A stretch of DNA of 64,000 bases from Parvibaculum sp039973015 (GCF_039973015.1 NZ_JBDWLT010000008.1:496001-560000), one strand, 5' to 3'; shown: positions 1 through 8,716, numbered from the stretch's first letter. Translations and numbers: made by a program. The notes: a model not told the origin generated them from the sequence alone.

Positions 1-195
1 AAATCGGACAAAAAAACCATTGCATTGAGCTAAGGCATTTCTGTGATTCGTGTCAATTCCATGCAGCAGACACGGGCAGAAAGGTTACTTCGCAGATGCA
101 AAACGCCGCGCGGTGGCTGTGCATTGCCGAGAGTGCTATCACTGATCCGCAAACAGATCGCCGGGAAGCGGCGGCAACAGGGGGGAACGTCCATC

Positions 196-1344
196 ATGGC
201 CGACACGAAGATTGCCGATATCGAGATTCACGGAAGCTGCGCCAAGGGTTTCGAACCTGTGCGCGATGCTTTTGCCGCGAATTTCGCGACGCTGGGCGAG
301 GCCGGTGCTTCCGCCGCCGTTATCTTCAGGGGCGAACCCGTGGCCGACCTCTGGGCAGGCCATACGGATGCTGCAGGTGCGAAGCCGTGGAAACGCAACA
401 CGCTCGCCAATGTCTGGTCCACGACGAAGGGAATGGGCGCCCTTGTCTGCGGCATGCTCGTGGAACGCGGGTTCATGTCCTATGAGGACAAGGTTTCAAA
501 GCACTGGCCGGAATTCGTCGCCGAGGGGAAAGGCGATATCACCGTGGGCCAGATGCTGTCGCATCAGGCGGGTCTTTGCGGACCGGCAGTGCCGACGACA
601 AGCGAAGAGATGTGCAACCATGAGCTGATGGCGGTGCGGCTTGCCGCGCAGGCGCCGATGTGGACGCCCGGCTCGCGCTCCGGCTATCACGCGCTGACGG
701 TCGGCATTCTTGCGGGCGAAGTCGTGCGGCGCGTCAGCGGCAAGAGCATCGGCACGTTCTTTCGCGAGGAAGTGGCCGAACCATTCGGCATCGACTTCCA
801 TATCGGTTTGCCCGTTTCCGAAGATGCGCGCGTCGCGGAAATGATCCCGGCGAAGAAGCCGGGCAGCATCGACCCTTCGACGCTCAATGCCTCGCAAATG
901 GCAGCGCTCGGAAACCCCGCGCCCAACGCAACCGTGCCGAACGAACGCTTCTGGCGCGGCGCCGAACTTTCATCCGCCAACGGACAAGGCACAGCCGCCG
1001 CGATTGCGCGCGTCTATGGCGCGCTGGCGGGCGACGGCACGATCGAGGGCAAGAGACTGGTGAAGCCGGAAACCATCCGCGCCATGACGACGCTGCAGAT
1101 CGAGGGGCATGACGAAGTGCTCAACATGCCGTCGCGCTGGGGCGCGGGCTACATCCTCAATGTGGGCGGGCTCTACGGGCCCAATGACGAGGCCTTCGGA
1201 CATTCCGGCTGGGGCGGCTCCTTCGGCATGGCGGACCCGAAAGCGGGCCTCGCCATTTCCTATGTGATGAACCAGATGGGACCGGAGCTTGCGGGCGATG
1301 CGCGGGCCAATGCGATCATCGCCGCGGCCTACGCATCGCTCTGA
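196..1344 (+). CDS. Serine beta-lactamase-like hydrolase (family VIII esterase / class C fold)
   Basis: A 382-residue protein of the beta-lactamase/EstB superfamily. An S-T-T-K tetrad at residues 75-78 fits the catalytic Ser-x-x-Lys motif, Tyr164 in a Y-H-A context fits the second motif (Y-x-N in true beta-lactamases), and a G-H-S-G-W-G-G stretch near residue 336 fits the third. Such enzymes hydrolyse short esters or amides; the substrate cannot be told from sequence. There is no signal peptide, so it should be cytoplasmic, which argues against an antibiotic-resistance role. I chose the ATG at 196, just after a G-rich Shine-Dalgarno-like run at 179-189. The frame is open back to 43, but the extra 51 residues are Arg-rich and look noncoding. 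It converges on speE with a 9-bp gap. Confidence 0.85.
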   Translation: MADTKIADIEIHGSCAKGFEPVRDAFAANFATLGEAGASAAVIFRGEPVADLWAGHTDAAGAKPWKRNTLANVWSTTKGMGALVCGMLVERGFMSYEDKVSKHWPEFVAEGKGDITVGQMLSHQAGLCGPAVPTTSEEMCNHELMAVRLAAQAPMWTPGSRSGYHALTVGILAGEVVRRVSGKSIGTFFREEVAEPFGIDFHIGLPVSEDARVAEMIPAKKPGSIDPSTLNASQMAALGNPAPNATVPNERFWRGAELSSANGQGTAAAIARVYGALAGDGTIEGKRLVKPETIRAMTTLQIEGHDEVLNMPSRWGAGYILNVGGLYGPNDEAFGHSGWGGSFGMADPKAGLAISYVMNQMGPELAGDARANAIIAAAYASL

Positions 1345-1353
1345 TTTGCGCGA

Positions 1354-2229
1354 TCAGGGAAGGACGTGCGCTTCCACGTAGCGCGGCAGCGCGAAGGCCG
1401 CCTTGTGGACTCCCGGCGTGTAATAGCGCGTGACGAGACCTGCGGCTTCGTAGCGGCGCGTCAGTTCCTCGACGGGAACGGATTTCAGCGTTTCGTCATC
1501 CGTGCCCCAGCCCATCGCCATCGGACCGCCGACATAGGTCGGAATGGTGGCGAGGTAGCAGGAAGCCACCTTGAAGAGGCGGCGGAACTTTTCCATCGTG
1601 CCGCGCAATTCATCGCCCTGCATGAAGGGGACGCCGTTCTGCGTGACAATGACGCCGCCGGGCGTGAGCCGCGCATGGGCCGCGCGATAGAACTCTTCGC
1701 GGAAGAGGACTTCGCCGGGTCCGATGGGGTCCGTCGAGTCCACGATGATGACGTCGAAGCTGTCTGCCGATTCCTCAACGAACTTCGCACCATCGGCGAA
1801 GACGAGATTGAGGCGCGGATCGTCGAAGGCCCCGGCCGAGATCTGCGGCAACTGCTTCTTGCAGAAATCGGTCACCGCCGGATCGATCTCGACCATCGTC
1901 ACATGCTCGATGCCGGGATGACGGATGACCTCGCGCAGGATGCCGCCATCACCGCCGCCGATGATGAGGACACGTTTCGCCCTTCCATGCGCCAGGATCG
2001 GCACATGGGTCATCATCTCGTGATAGATGAACTCGTCACGCTCCGTCACCTGGGTGATGCCGTCGAGCGCCATCATCCGGCCGAAGAGATCGTTTTCGAA
2101 GATCACGAGATGCTGCTGGCCGGTCTCTTCTTCGTAGAGCACCTTGTCGGCGCGAAAGGCGCAAGTGAAACCCTCTTTCTCATAGAGGGTTTCAACCACC
2201 CAGCGGCCTTGAGGAACGTCGGCCGCCAT
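1354..2229 (-). CDS. speE: Polyamine aminopropyltransferase (spermidine synthase)
   Basis: A 291-residue enzyme that transfers the aminopropyl group of decarboxylated S-adenosylmethionine to putrescine to form spermidine in the cytosol. The Rossmann nucleotide-binding motif G-G-G-D-G-G is at residues 91-96. The D-S-T-D-P-I-G-P motif with the catalytic Asp is at 164-171. The length is normal for the family. The ATG at 2229 overlaps the speD stop as TGATG, implying translational coupling; a TTG one codon upstream is in frame but unlikely. speD and speE form a two-gene operon supplying both halves of the reaction. Confidence 0.95.
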   Translation of the reverse strand: MAADVPQGRWVVETLYEKEGFTCAFRADKVLYEEETGQQHLVIFENDLFGRMMALDGITQVTERDEFIYHEMMTHVPILAHGRAKRVLIIGGGDGGILREVIRHPGIEHVTMVEIDPAVTDFCKKQLPQISAGAFDDPRLNLVFADGAKFVEESADSFDVIIVDSTDPIGPGEVLFREEFYRAAHARLTPGGVIVTQNGVPFMQGDELRGTMEKFRRLFKVASCYLATIPTYVGGPMAMGWGTDDETLKSVPVEELTRRYEAAGLVTRYYTPGVHKAAFALPRYVEAHVLP

Positions 2230-2741
2230 CAAACCATGTCCTCGCCGCGCAGGTGCTCTCCCACACGAATGTCGGAGGGCTGGAAGGCTTCGCGCAGAAC
2301 CTCGATCGCGTTATGCGGTTCGGCTTCGCCGCACATGAAGACGTCGAGCGCGGCATAGTCGGCCTCGGGCCAGCTATGGATCGAGATGTGGCTTTCCGAA
2401 AGCACGGCCACGCCCGACACGCCGCCATTCGGCGTGAAGTGATGGAGGTGGATGTGCAGCAGTGTCGCCTTCGATACATCGACGCAACGGCGCAGCGTCG
2501 CTTCGATATGCGCAAGATCGTCCAGACGGCTCGCGCCGATCAGATCGATGATGAGATGCGTGCCCGCGAACCGCTTTCCATCGCGCTCGATGAAAAAGTC
2601 AGTGCGCTCGTCGGACGACGTGCATCGCTCTGCCGCCGTGCCGGCAACGTGAACAGGAAACTCGAGAACTTCCGCCTGGGTCTTGCTTGAATCGCGATTC
2701 AAGTCGCTCCCCAATTGGAAGAGGGCATTGGATTCGGACAT
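2229..2741 (-). CDS. speD: S-adenosylmethionine decarboxylase proenzyme, short bacterial type
   Basis: A 170-residue proenzyme whose product is the aminopropyl donor for SpeE. The self-processing site is S-E-S-H-I-S at residues 115-120. In this family cleavage before the Ser (S117) creates the pyruvoyl cofactor on the alpha chain. His118 and Cys137 match the conserved processing and catalytic residues. There is an N-terminal extension of about 45 residues compared with the shortest family members. The ATG at 2741 follows a GGGGAGAGGC Shine-Dalgarno-like tract. The upstream gap is unusually long and hairpin-rich, so leader-mediated control is possible but unproven. Confidence 0.95.
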   Translation of the reverse strand: MSESNALFQLGSDLNRDSSKTQAEVLEFPVHVAGTAAERCTSSDERTDFFIERDGKRFAGTHLIIDLIGASRLDDLAHIEATLRRCVDVSKATLLHIHLHHFTPNGGVSGVAVLSESHISIHSWPEADYAALDVFMCGEAEPHNAIEVLREAFQPSDIRVGEHLRGEDMV

Positions 2742-3349
2742 TAAGTGCCTCTCCCCAACCAGTAGATGGACCTGGCTTGCCGGACGGAGAAGCCATGCTC
2801 TCGCGCGCCGGGGCCAATGAATATGTCATGCGTGGATGAACGCTGGCGGGTTCCACGAAGGAACCCCTGACGAGTTCCGATGCCGGGCTGCGATCGCTCG
2901 CCCGACTTGCGCGTCTTCAACTGCCGGTAAGGGCAAAGGACGTGCTCGGCTTGATCCGGGGCGTCAGCCCCTCAGACTGGAACCGGACATATGCAATCTC
3001 CCTCGAAACCCGGCGGAGGTAAACCAACGATGCCTCTACAAAGGCATGCCGCCGAAATTGTCCAAAGAGACGCGTACGCCGTTACATAACCTGAGCTGGC
3101 CAGTGGCACGTGCGATTGCGTTCGACGCGAGAAGTAATCGCCATGCGCCCCGCTGTCAATCGCAGCACAGTGAAACTTCACAAAAATCCCGTGGGCACAC
3201 TCGCGTATCGGCGTGTGTCAGCTTGTCATGCGCGACGCGATTTCGCGCGCTTCGCTTTCACGGGCGAAGCAGCGACCTGCGCCGGCATTATCGGGTGCGG
3301 GGTCCGATGCGGGCGAAATGACGCGGGAGGGACACCCGCCAATTTTGCT
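2742..3349. other. Long hairpin-rich intergenic region upstream of speD; no convincing gene
   Basis: No reading frame here has a credible start, composition or ribosome site. Three perfect hairpins are visible: GGGTTCC-5 nt-GGAACCC at 2848-2866, CGGGC-11 nt-GCCCG at 2884-2904 and GGGGC-GTCA-GCCCC at 2958-2971. The region would be the 5' leader of speD on the minus strand, or could hold an independent small RNA on either strand. I compared it by eye with what I remember of tmRNA, RNase P RNA, SRP RNA and 6S RNA signatures and found no convincing match. Confidence 0.4.
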
Positions 3350-3368
3350 GTTGATAATCATTCGCAAC
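3350..3368 (+). promoter_or_regulatory. Fur-like box
   Basis: A 19-bp imperfect dyad, GTTGATAAT-C-ATTCGCAAC, with 7 of 9 positions symmetric. It contains GATAATCATT, which is identical to the right part of the classical 19-bp Fur box. It lies about 50 bp upstream of the start of the downstream gene, in the right place for an iron-dependent operator. Fur, Mur or another family member could bind; the protein is inferred. Confidence 0.5.
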
Positions 3369-3418
3369 TAATGCAGGCTCGATCTCCCGGTTCAAAGCCC
3401 CCACAAGGAGACGCCCCC

Positions 3419-3940
3419 ATGAAAACCGCAGAGGCCAAGCTCGACATGTTTTCCGCCAAACCGGCGCAGGGCTATGCGCCGGACCAGCCGCTTTGCGAAC
3501 TCGGCTTCGCGGAGCAGTTTCTCGTCTGGAGCCTGCGTGTGCAGTGGCGCGTGTCGGACGAAGGCGCGGAACGCTCGATACTGCTGCAGCGGGCCTTCGA
3601 CGCACTGGACCTGCCGGGGGGTGCGGCGATGGTGGCGGAGCTTGCAGGCGCGCTGACACGGACGGTGCAGCGGCCGCTCTCGATCCCCTGCCCGCGCTGG
3701 CGCGTGCTGACGAGCGACGAGGTGCGTGTTCTCAATTTCGTGGCGGCGTTACAGCGGCAGGGCACGAACCCGCGCGCAACGCTTGACCCGGCCTGGGTTG
3801 CGGCGCCTTGCGGCGCTTCGCCGATCTGGGCACCGGCACAAAGACTGGCGCTGGCACTTTCGGCGGCGGGGCTCGTCCTCGGCAACACGAATGCACCGGC
3901 ATCGCCTTTTCCCGAGGCGATGCCGCGCATTCTGCATTGA
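3419..3940 (+). CDS. Uncharacterised protein, possibly iron-regulated
   Basis: A 173-residue protein that I do not recognise. It has no signal peptide or transmembrane segment. The middle is rich in Leu, Ala and Arg and probably alpha-helical, with Cys in a C-E-L-G-F context near residue 26, a second in I-P-C-P near residue 93 and a third in A-P-C-G near residue 132. The ATG at 3419 has a clear Shine-Dalgarno (AAGGAG at 3405-3410). The frame extends upstream, but that part overlaps the Fur-like box and looks noncoding. The operator is the only clue to its role: it may belong to the iron-limitation response. Confidence 0.75.
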   Translation: MKTAEAKLDMFSAKPAQGYAPDQPLCELGFAEQFLVWSLRVQWRVSDEGAERSILLQRAFDALDLPGGAAMVAELAGALTRTVQRPLSIPCPRWRVLTSDEVRVLNFVAALQRQGTNPRATLDPAWVAAPCGASPIWAPAQRLALALSAAGLVLGNTNAPASPFPEAMPRILH

Positions 3941-4027
3941 TTTGTCTGGTCGCGTTTCCGGACGGCAAACCGCCCGACGCCGAGTTCAACAAAAGCACTT
4001 TGCCTGGAAACGCTCCGGTTGCCAGCC

Positions 4028-4966
4028 TCAGCCGAAGTTACGGGCGTCCGCGAGCGCGCCCATGCGCGATGCGATGGCGAAGAATTCGGAAATCGTGCCG
4101 TCGATGATTTCCTTTGCCGTCTTCACTTCGGTGATGAGGCCCGCCGTCTCGCCCGCAAGGCCGACGGCGGCTTCCATGTCGCCGCCGAAATAGAGATCGA
4201 GGATGCGGGTGAAGGTATCGGGCGGCATCAGCCCTTCTTCATGGATATGGGCGGTGCGCTCCGTCTTCAGGGCGCGGATGCAGGGCGTCGACTTCTTGTT
4301 CAGCACATAGGTGCCGGTTTCCTTCGCATCGACGATCGCCTGCTTATAGTTCTGGTGCACCGGGCTCTCGGCGCAACTCACGAAGCGGGTTCCCATCTGC
4401 ACGGCTTCGGCGCCGAGCGCGAAGGCGGCCGCCATGCCCCGGCCATCGCAGATGCCGCCTGCCGCAATCATCGGGATATCGGATTTCGCGCGGATCGCTT
4501 GCAGCAGGACCAGCGTGCCCACCTCTTCCGGGTTCTTGAAGCCGCCGCCTTCCGTGCCCTCGACGACGAGGCCGTCGATACCGGCATCGACGCATTTCAT
4601 CGCCGCATCGACGGTGGGGACCGCGTGATAGACGGTGATGCCCGCATCATGGAGCGGCGCGATGAACTTCGCAGGGCTGCCCGCCGAGGTGGTCACGAAT
4701 TTCACGCCCGCATCGCAGACGAAGCGGAGCATGGCATCGTCCTTCAGAAAGCGGATCGGCAGGTTGACGCCGAAAGGTGCGGCGGTGAGTTCACGCATCT
4801 TCAGGATTTCAGCCTTGCAGGCTTCCGTCTCGCCCGATGAGGTTTCGATGATGCCGAGACCGCCGGCCTCGCAGACGGCGGAAGCAAGCTGCGAACGGGC
4901 AATCCAGCCCATCGGCGCCTGGACGACGGGATATTTTGCGCCCGTGTGGGCGAGTACGCGGTTCAT
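4028..4966 (-). CDS. Nitronate monooxygenase / 2-nitropropane dioxygenase-family flavoprotein
   Basis: A 312-residue TIM-barrel FMN protein. Family features are the N-terminal P-V-V-Q-A-P-M-G-W segment, the glycine-rich E-G-T-E-G-G-G-F loop around residue 138, and A-A-G-G-I-C-D-G-R-G followed by A-L-G-A-E-A-V-Q-M-G-T-R-F near 170-200, which bind FMN phosphate. Nitronate monooxygenases and FabK-type reductases usually carry His in the glycine-rich loop (G-G-H); here it is Phe, so the exact reaction is uncertain. The ATG at 4966 follows a strong AGGAGGGG Shine-Dalgarno; an upstream in-frame extension lacks one. It is probably a monocistronic cytosolic enzyme. Confidence 0.85.
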   Translation of the reverse strand: MNRVLAHTGAKYPVVQAPMGWIARSQLASAVCEAGGLGIIETSSGETEACKAEILKMRELTAAPFGVNLPIRFLKDDAMLRFVCDAGVKFVTTSAGSPAKFIAPLHDAGITVYHAVPTVDAAMKCVDAGIDGLVVEGTEGGGFKNPEEVGTLVLLQAIRAKSDIPMIAAGGICDGRGMAAAFALGAEAVQMGTRFVSCAESPVHQNYKQAIVDAKETGTYVLNKKSTPCIRALKTERTAHIHEEGLMPPDTFTRILDLYFGGDMEAAVGLAGETAGLITEVKTAKEIIDGTISEFFAIASRMGALADARNFG

Positions 4967-5053
4967 GTGATTTCCCCTCCTGCAGGTGAATTTTCTCCGG
5001 TTTCTTTGGCGCGAAGTAGGCCCCATGAAGGTCTGAACCGCAAGACGCAAAGA

Positions 5054-5084
5054 AAAAGGCGCGGGGTAGAGCCCCACGCCTTTT
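5054..5084 (-). terminator. Rho-independent terminator downstream of the histone-like gene
   Basis: A hairpin with AAAAGGCG (5054-5061) pairing CGCCTTTT (5077-5084), one C/A mismatch, then GGGG (5063-5066) pairing CCCC (5072-5075) around a short loop. Read on the minus strand it ends the gene at 5111 and is followed by a T-rich stretch. Confidence 0.8.
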
Positions 5085-5110
5085 CAGCAGATTTGCTTTC
5101 GTGAATGGCC

Positions 5111-5773
5111 TCAGCGGAAATGCCCGTAGGCGCGGAGCACCGCGTCCGACAATTCCTTGTAGGCCCCCTCGACGCCGCCCTTCAGCTCGTCAAAGGCTCC
5201 TTCGCCCTGCTTGGCAAGATCCGCGACGCGGGAGCGCAGACGCGCACGGTCGGCCTTGAGCTGCTTCAGAACCTTGGAATAGCGCTTCTCGGTATCCTTC
5301 AGCGCCTTCTTTGCTTCCTTCTCCGCCTTGTCGACTTCCTTGGAAAGCCGGGCGACCTGCTTTTCGAGCTGCTGTTTCAGCTTTGCCTTTTCAGGCGAAA
5401 GCTTCTTTGCGGATTTCTTCTTTGCTGCCTTGGGGGCGGCGGCTTTTTTTGCTGCGGGCTTCTTCGCCGCAGTCTTGCCGGTGGCGGCCTTCTTGGCAGC
5501 CGTCTTTTTCGGAGCAGCCGTTTTAGGCGCAGCCCTGGTTGGCGCCTTCTTCGCCGGGGCTTTCTTTGCGGCGGCCTTTTTCGCGGGCGTCTTCTTTGCC
5601 GCCGTCTTCTTCGCGGCCGGCTTGCTGCTGGCGCGAACCGCGAGTTCAGCCCCGCTCAACGGGGGTGTGGTTTCGGTGGCGGGAACCGTACCCGCGCGGC
5701 GCGACGCCGTCTTGCTCTGGAGGGATTTCTTGCGGCCCGCCGTTGTCCCACGCTTCCTGCGCGTATCGCTCAT
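5111..5773 (-). CDS. Histone H1-like Lys/Ala/Pro-rich DNA-binding protein with C-terminal coiled coil
   Basis: A 220-residue very basic protein. Residues from about 50 to 125 are tandem A-K-K and P-A-K-K type repeats like the tails of histone H1 and bacterial H1-like proteins. From about 125 to 190 the sequence changes to a charged heptad-like stretch (L-S-P-E-K-A-K-L-K-Q-Q-L-E-K-Q and onward) that should form a coiled coil. It probably binds DNA or RNA non-specifically and oligomerises. The ATG at 5773 (M-S-D-T) was chosen because the 13 extra upstream residues lack a ribosome site. Followed by a strong terminator, so probably monocistronic. The repeat coding is pseudo-periodic (GCC/AAG), prone to length change. 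Confidence 0.8.
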   Translation of the reverse strand: MSDTRRKRGTTAGRKKSLQSKTASRRAGTVPATETTPPLSGAELAVRASSKPAAKKTAAKKTPAKKAAAKKAPAKKAPTRAAPKTAAPKKTAAKKAATGKTAAKKPAAKKAAAPKAAKKKSAKKLSPEKAKLKQQLEKQVARLSKEVDKAEKEAKKALKDTEKRYSKVLKQLKADRARLRSRVADLAKQGEGAFDELKGGVEGAYKELSDAVLRAYGHFR

Positions 5774-6006
5774 GATCGAATGCCTCGATTTGATTTCAGA
5801 CCTCGGGCGCACGGGGCGCCGACAAATCGAGAGTGACGCGAATATCGGGGCGTTTCAAGGGGCTGCACGTCTCCCCCCGGCGCGGCGTTCGCGATTTCGT
5901 AAGACCTTCCTGCGTTAACTTGAGCCGGGGATTCGGGGGACTGCAAATCGGCCCTCCGGAACAAATCCGCATACGTAGCGAGAACTTCACAACGGCCGGG
6001 TGCTAG

Positions 6007-6873
6007 ATGGCGGGAAAGCCGCAGACAAGGATCAGCGAGGAAGCGCCTGTCGTGATGCTCATTCACGGCATGTGGAGCCGTCCGCATGTCTGGGACGGCT
6101 TTCGCGCATTCTTCGAGGATCGTGGCTACAGGGTGATCGTTCCGACGCTGCGCCATCACGATATGGAACCGGGAAGCGTTCCGCATCCTGAGCTTGCCGA
6201 TGCAAGCCTCGTGCATTATGCGGCGGACATTGCCCGTGAAATCGGCAAGCTTGGGTGCAAGCCCCTGGTGATCGGACATTCGATGGGCGGCACCCTGGCG
6301 CAGATGCTGGCGGCGCGGGGGCTCGTGCGTGCCGCGGTCGGCCTTGCGCCCGCACAGATCGCCGGCACGATGAACCTCGACCTGCGTTCGATATGGATTT
6401 TCCGGCGTGAGTTCACATCATGGGGCTTCTGGCGCCAGCCGCACCTGCCTTCCTTCGAGGCCATGCGCTACGGCATCCTGAACGGGATGCCGGAAAGCGA
6501 GGCGGAGCTGCTTTACGAAAAGCTCATCCCGGAATCGGGGCGCGCGCTGCTCGAAATCGGCTGGTGGTTCGTCGACGGCCAGCGAACGACCTGGATCAAT
6601 CCGCAGGATGTGTGCTGTCCGATGCTGTTTCTCACCGGCGAGAAAGACCTGCTGACGCCGCTCTGGGTGACGCATCGCGTTGCCGGGTTCTATGAAGGGC
6701 GCGTGCCGGTGGAAGCCTTGCCGCAGCGCGGCCACTGGCTTCCGACCGAACCCGGCTGGGAAACGCTGGCGGCCCGCGCCGCCACCTTCTTCGAGATGGA
6801 AGCACCGGAAATGGCGCGGCGGATGGCGGTACGCCATGCCGCGCCCGAACCCGGTCTCGTCAAGGCCTGGTAG
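6007..6873 (+). CDS. Alpha/beta hydrolase
   Basis: A 288-residue alpha/beta-hydrolase. The oxyanion region is L-I-H-G-M-W at residues 18-23. The nucleophile elbow is G-H-S-M-G-G with Ser92. The acid is in G-E-K-D-L-L-T-P near 216 and the catalytic His in Q-R-G-H-W near 244. No signal peptide, so it is cytosolic. The ATG at 6007 has only a weak ribosome site, so the start is less certain than the family. The substrate is not predictable; lipase, esterase and C-C hydrolase roles are all possible. Confidence 0.85.
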   Translation: MAGKPQTRISEEAPVVMLIHGMWSRPHVWDGFRAFFEDRGYRVIVPTLRHHDMEPGSVPHPELADASLVHYAADIAREIGKLGCKPLVIGHSMGGTLAQMLAARGLVRAAVGLAPAQIAGTMNLDLRSIWIFRREFTSWGFWRQPHLPSFEAMRYGILNGMPESEAELLYEKLIPESGRALLEIGWWFVDGQRTTWINPQDVCCPMLFLTGEKDLLTPLWVTHRVAGFYEGRVPVEALPQRGHWLPTEPGWETLAARAATFFEMEAPEMARRMAVRHAAPEPGLVKAW

Positions 6874-6891
6874 GTCCGCCCGGCCTCAACA

Positions 6892-8631
6892 TCATTCCGC
6901 TGCCGCGCGCGCGAGCGGCGCAGGCTTGTGTCCGCGCACGAGCTTGCCGGGGAGCGCCCCTGTCGGCTTGCCCTCGCGGTAGATCACCTCGCCGCTGACA
7001 ATTGTCGCGACATAGCCTTCCGCCTCCTGCATCAGCCGGCGCGCGCCCGACGGCAGGTCATAGACCATGTGCGGCGGCAGGAGCCGCAGCTTCTCGAAGT
7101 CGATCACGTTCAGATCGGCCTTCATGCCCGGCGCGACAAGGCCGCGGTCGAGGAGACCGATCGCTTCGGCCGTGTCCCGCGTCTGGCTTTTCACCACGAA
7201 GGGCAGATCGAGACGCTCGCCGCGAACACGGTCACGGCACCAGTGGGTGAGCATGTAGGTCGGCACGCTGACATCGCAGATGACGCCGACATGCGCGCCG
7301 CCATCCGACAGGCCAAACAGCGTGTTCGGGTTGCGGATCATGGTGAGCGCGTTTTCGAGGTCGAAGTCGTAATAGTTGTGGAGCGGGAAGAAGAGGAAGT
7401 TCCGCCCGCCATTCGCCGTCAGAATGTCATAGACGATCTCGTCGGGGTTCCGGCCGTCGCGTTTTGCGCGCGCACCGATGCTGTCTTCCGGCGCGGGCTC
7501 GTAATTCGGCGGATCGCCGAGATCGAACATCTTGTGGTAGGCGCCCGCCAGCGAATTCAGGAAGGGGTGGCCGGGCTCAAGGTCTTCCGAGAGGAGCTGC
7601 GCGCGGAAATCCGGGTCGCGCATGATCGCAACGCGCTCCTCAAGCGGCTTGTCCGCGATGGCGCGGTAGCTCGGGCGCGTGAGAAAAGGATGCACAGAGC
7701 CCTGAAGGCCGAGCATGAGGCCGACGGGACGGCCCTGCACCTGCGCCTTGATGGGCAGCCCCTTCTCCGCCGCCTTGTCGAGACGGCCGAGAAGATCGCG
7801 CCACTGGTCCGGCATCACATCCGCCTGCACGAGCGAGAAGCTCAGCGGCCTGCCTGAAATCTCGACCAGCTTTTCGACCAGCGAAAACTCGTGATCGATC
7901 TCGCGGAAGTCCGACACCCATTGGAGGACGCCCGCGCCCGCTTCCTTCAGGCCCTCGGCAATCGCCATCATTTCCTTGTCGGCGGCGCCGATGGTCGGCG
8001 TCAGATCGCCATCCGAGGTGCGATGTGCGACGGTGCGCGAGGTGGAAAAGCCGATGGCGCCCGCCTTGATCGCATCGCGCACGATATCGCGCATCTCGGC
8101 GACCTCGGCATCGGTTGCAGCTTCGCGCTTCGCACCGCGCTCGCCCATCACATAGACACGCACTGCGCCATGCGGCACCTGCAATGCGACGTCGATGTCA
8201 TGCGGGCGCTTCTCGATCGCGTCCATGTAGTCGCCGAAGCTTTCCCACTCCCAGGAGAGACCTTCGTGAAGGGCGGCGCCCGGAATATCCTCGACGCCTT
8301 CCATGAGGCGGATCAGACGGTCATGGTCGGTCTTCTTCACCGGCGCGAAACCGACGCCGCAATTGCCCATGACGACGGTGGTGGAGCCGTGGATGGAGGA
8401 CGGCGTCATGCGCTCGTCCCATGTCACCTGACCATCGTAATGGGTGTGGATGTCGACCCAGCCCGGCGTGACGAGAAGACCGGCGGCGTCGATTTCATCC
8501 CTGCCCTTCGCATCGACCTTGCCGACTGCGACGATCACCCCCTTGTCGATTGCGACATCTGCCTTTTTCGGGGCACCGCCCGAACCGTCCACGACCGTGC
8601 CGCCGCGAATGACGAGATCAAATTCCGCCAT
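6892..8631 (-). CDS. N-acyl-D-amino-acid deacylase-family amidohydrolase (paralogue 1)
   Basis: A 579-residue metal-dependent amidohydrolase of the D-aminoacylase group. The metal motif H-T-H is at 62-64 and the bridging Cys expected for D-aminoacylases is in M-G-N-C-G near 91. S-D-G-G-A-H carries the conserved Asp near 455. The small beta-sandwich is split between the N-terminus (I-R-G-G-T-V-V-D-G) and the C-terminus, as usual. Likely reaction: hydrolysis of an N-acylated or cyclic amide; D-amino-acid specificity is not assured. The start is preceded by a GAGGAGGGAG ribosome site. A second gene of the same family lies at 21609-23372. Confidence 0.9.
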   Translation of the reverse strand: MAEFDLVIRGGTVVDGSGGAPKKADVAIDKGVIVAVGKVDAKGRDEIDAAGLLVTPGWVDIHTHYDGQVTWDERMTPSSIHGSTTVVMGNCGVGFAPVKKTDHDRLIRLMEGVEDIPGAALHEGLSWEWESFGDYMDAIEKRPHDIDVALQVPHGAVRVYVMGERGAKREAATDAEVAEMRDIVRDAIKAGAIGFSTSRTVAHRTSDGDLTPTIGAADKEMMAIAEGLKEAGAGVLQWVSDFREIDHEFSLVEKLVEISGRPLSFSLVQADVMPDQWRDLLGRLDKAAEKGLPIKAQVQGRPVGLMLGLQGSVHPFLTRPSYRAIADKPLEERVAIMRDPDFRAQLLSEDLEPGHPFLNSLAGAYHKMFDLGDPPNYEPAPEDSIGARAKRDGRNPDEIVYDILTANGGRNFLFFPLHNYYDFDLENALTMIRNPNTLFGLSDGGAHVGVICDVSVPTYMLTHWCRDRVRGERLDLPFVVKSQTRDTAEAIGLLDRGLVAPGMKADLNVIDFEKLRLLPPHMVYDLPSGARRLMQEAEGYVATIVSGEVIYREGKPTGALPGKLVRGHKPAPLARAAAE

Positions 8632-8679
8632 CTCTCCCTCCTCACTTTTTGAATTCTTGTTGAGCAGAGTTTAGCGCCG

Positions 8680-8716
8680 ATGGGCCGCGATCCCAAACGA
8701 GGGAAGCGCGGCCCAT
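8680..8716 (-). terminator. Hairpin downstream of the small secreted protein gene
   Basis: A perfect 10-bp inverted repeat, ATGGGCCGCG (8680-8689) and CGCGGCCCAT (8707-8716), with a 17-nt loop, sitting just 3' of the gene at 8746-9144. No clear T-run, so the terminator function is tentative. Confidence 0.5.

Noticed and set aside
2742..3060. tmRNA, RNase P RNA, SRP RNA or 6S RNA gene
   Set aside because: Signature segments of these RNAs, as far as I remember them, were not found; only generic hairpins are present. A covariance search would decide.
2836..3321. Open frame of 161 codons upstream of the Fur-like box
   Set aside because: Composition is irregular (Cys/Arg/Ser-rich), there is no ribosome site and no recognisable domain; it overlaps structured noncoding sequence.
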